From: Cytophagales bacterium
Lineage (GTDB): Bacteria > Bacteroidota > Bacteroidia > Cytophagales > Cyclobacteriaceae
Length of the DNA stretch: 7,762 nt
NCBI GenBank assembly: GCA_024643485.1
Contig: JAHEMU010000117.1
Location: 1-7,762 of the forward strand
Reading direction: 5' to 3'
The notes under the pieces: generated by a model
The model's database searches: none
Seen by the model: only the letters and a program-made list of their open reading frames with translations
Told to the model about the DNA's origin: nothing
Translations under genes and position numbers: made by a program
Shown here: positions 7,729 to 7,762 of the stretch, one piece after another
Layout: every line of letters begins with the position of its first letter
Numbering within the stretch: the stretch's first letter is position 1

Positions 7729-7762
7729 AATTACTTCCAGAGTTAGAAATTAATGAAATGAA
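7713..7762 (+). CDS. Start of a probable TM2-domain protein, cut by window end
   Basis: An ATG at 7713, in a different frame from the DUF2752 gene and overlapping its last 16 bases, opens a frame that stays open to the window end. Only 16 complete codons are visible (MARAIELLPELEINEM). The LPELE...EM pattern resembles the N-termini of Bacteroidota TM2-domain proteins, small membrane proteins of unclear function that often sit next to DUF2752 genes. The TM2 domain itself would lie beyond the window, so the family is an inference from the short N-terminus and the neighbour. The existence of the gene is more certain than its family. Confidence 0.55.
   Translation, partial: MARAIELLPELEINEM

Overview
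The window looks like chromosomal housekeeping DNA from a member of the Bacteroidota, probably a flavobacteria-like lineage. Three things point there: a BatD-family protein; an AT-rich sequence with almost no Shine-Dalgarno motifs before start codons; and a -7 box (TATATTTG) matching the TAnnTTTG promoter consensus of this phylum. All genes lie on the + strand and are densely packed. I see no mobile element, tRNA, rRNA or CRISPR array. No intergenic gap exceeds about 100 bases.

Layout. Positions 1-1236 hold the 3' part of a batD-like gene, whose start lies outside the window. Its stop codon overlaps the GTG start of aroC (chorismate synthase) by one base. Thirteen bases after aroC comes a glutamate/dicarboxylate:cation symporter gene. 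These three genes read as one transcription unit. A good Bacteroidota-type promoter then sits in the short gap before an Nfu-type Fe-S scaffold gene. This is followed by a bifunctional NAD(P)HX epimerase/dehydratase gene (nnr). A 101-base gap holding a compact hairpin precedes rlmD, an Fe-S-dependent rRNA m5U methyltransferase with a GTG start. The rlmD stop abuts a small DUF2752 membrane protein gene, which overlaps by 16 bases the start of a last gene that runs off the window, probably a TM2-domain membrane protein.

How the genes fit together. The set is mainly metabolic maintenance: aromatic amino acid precursor synthesis, uptake of acidic amino acids or dicarboxylates, Fe-S cluster delivery, repair of damaged NAD(P)H and rRNA modification, plus envelope proteins (BatD, DUF2752, putative TM2). 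One link is functional: Nfu carries Fe-S clusters, and RlmD has the cysteine pattern of a 4Fe-4S enzyme. I found no convincing evidence for a new multi-gene system. The points most worth a second look are the DUF2752/TM2 overlapping pair, the cysteine-bearing insertion in the symporter and the hairpin in the rlmD leader.
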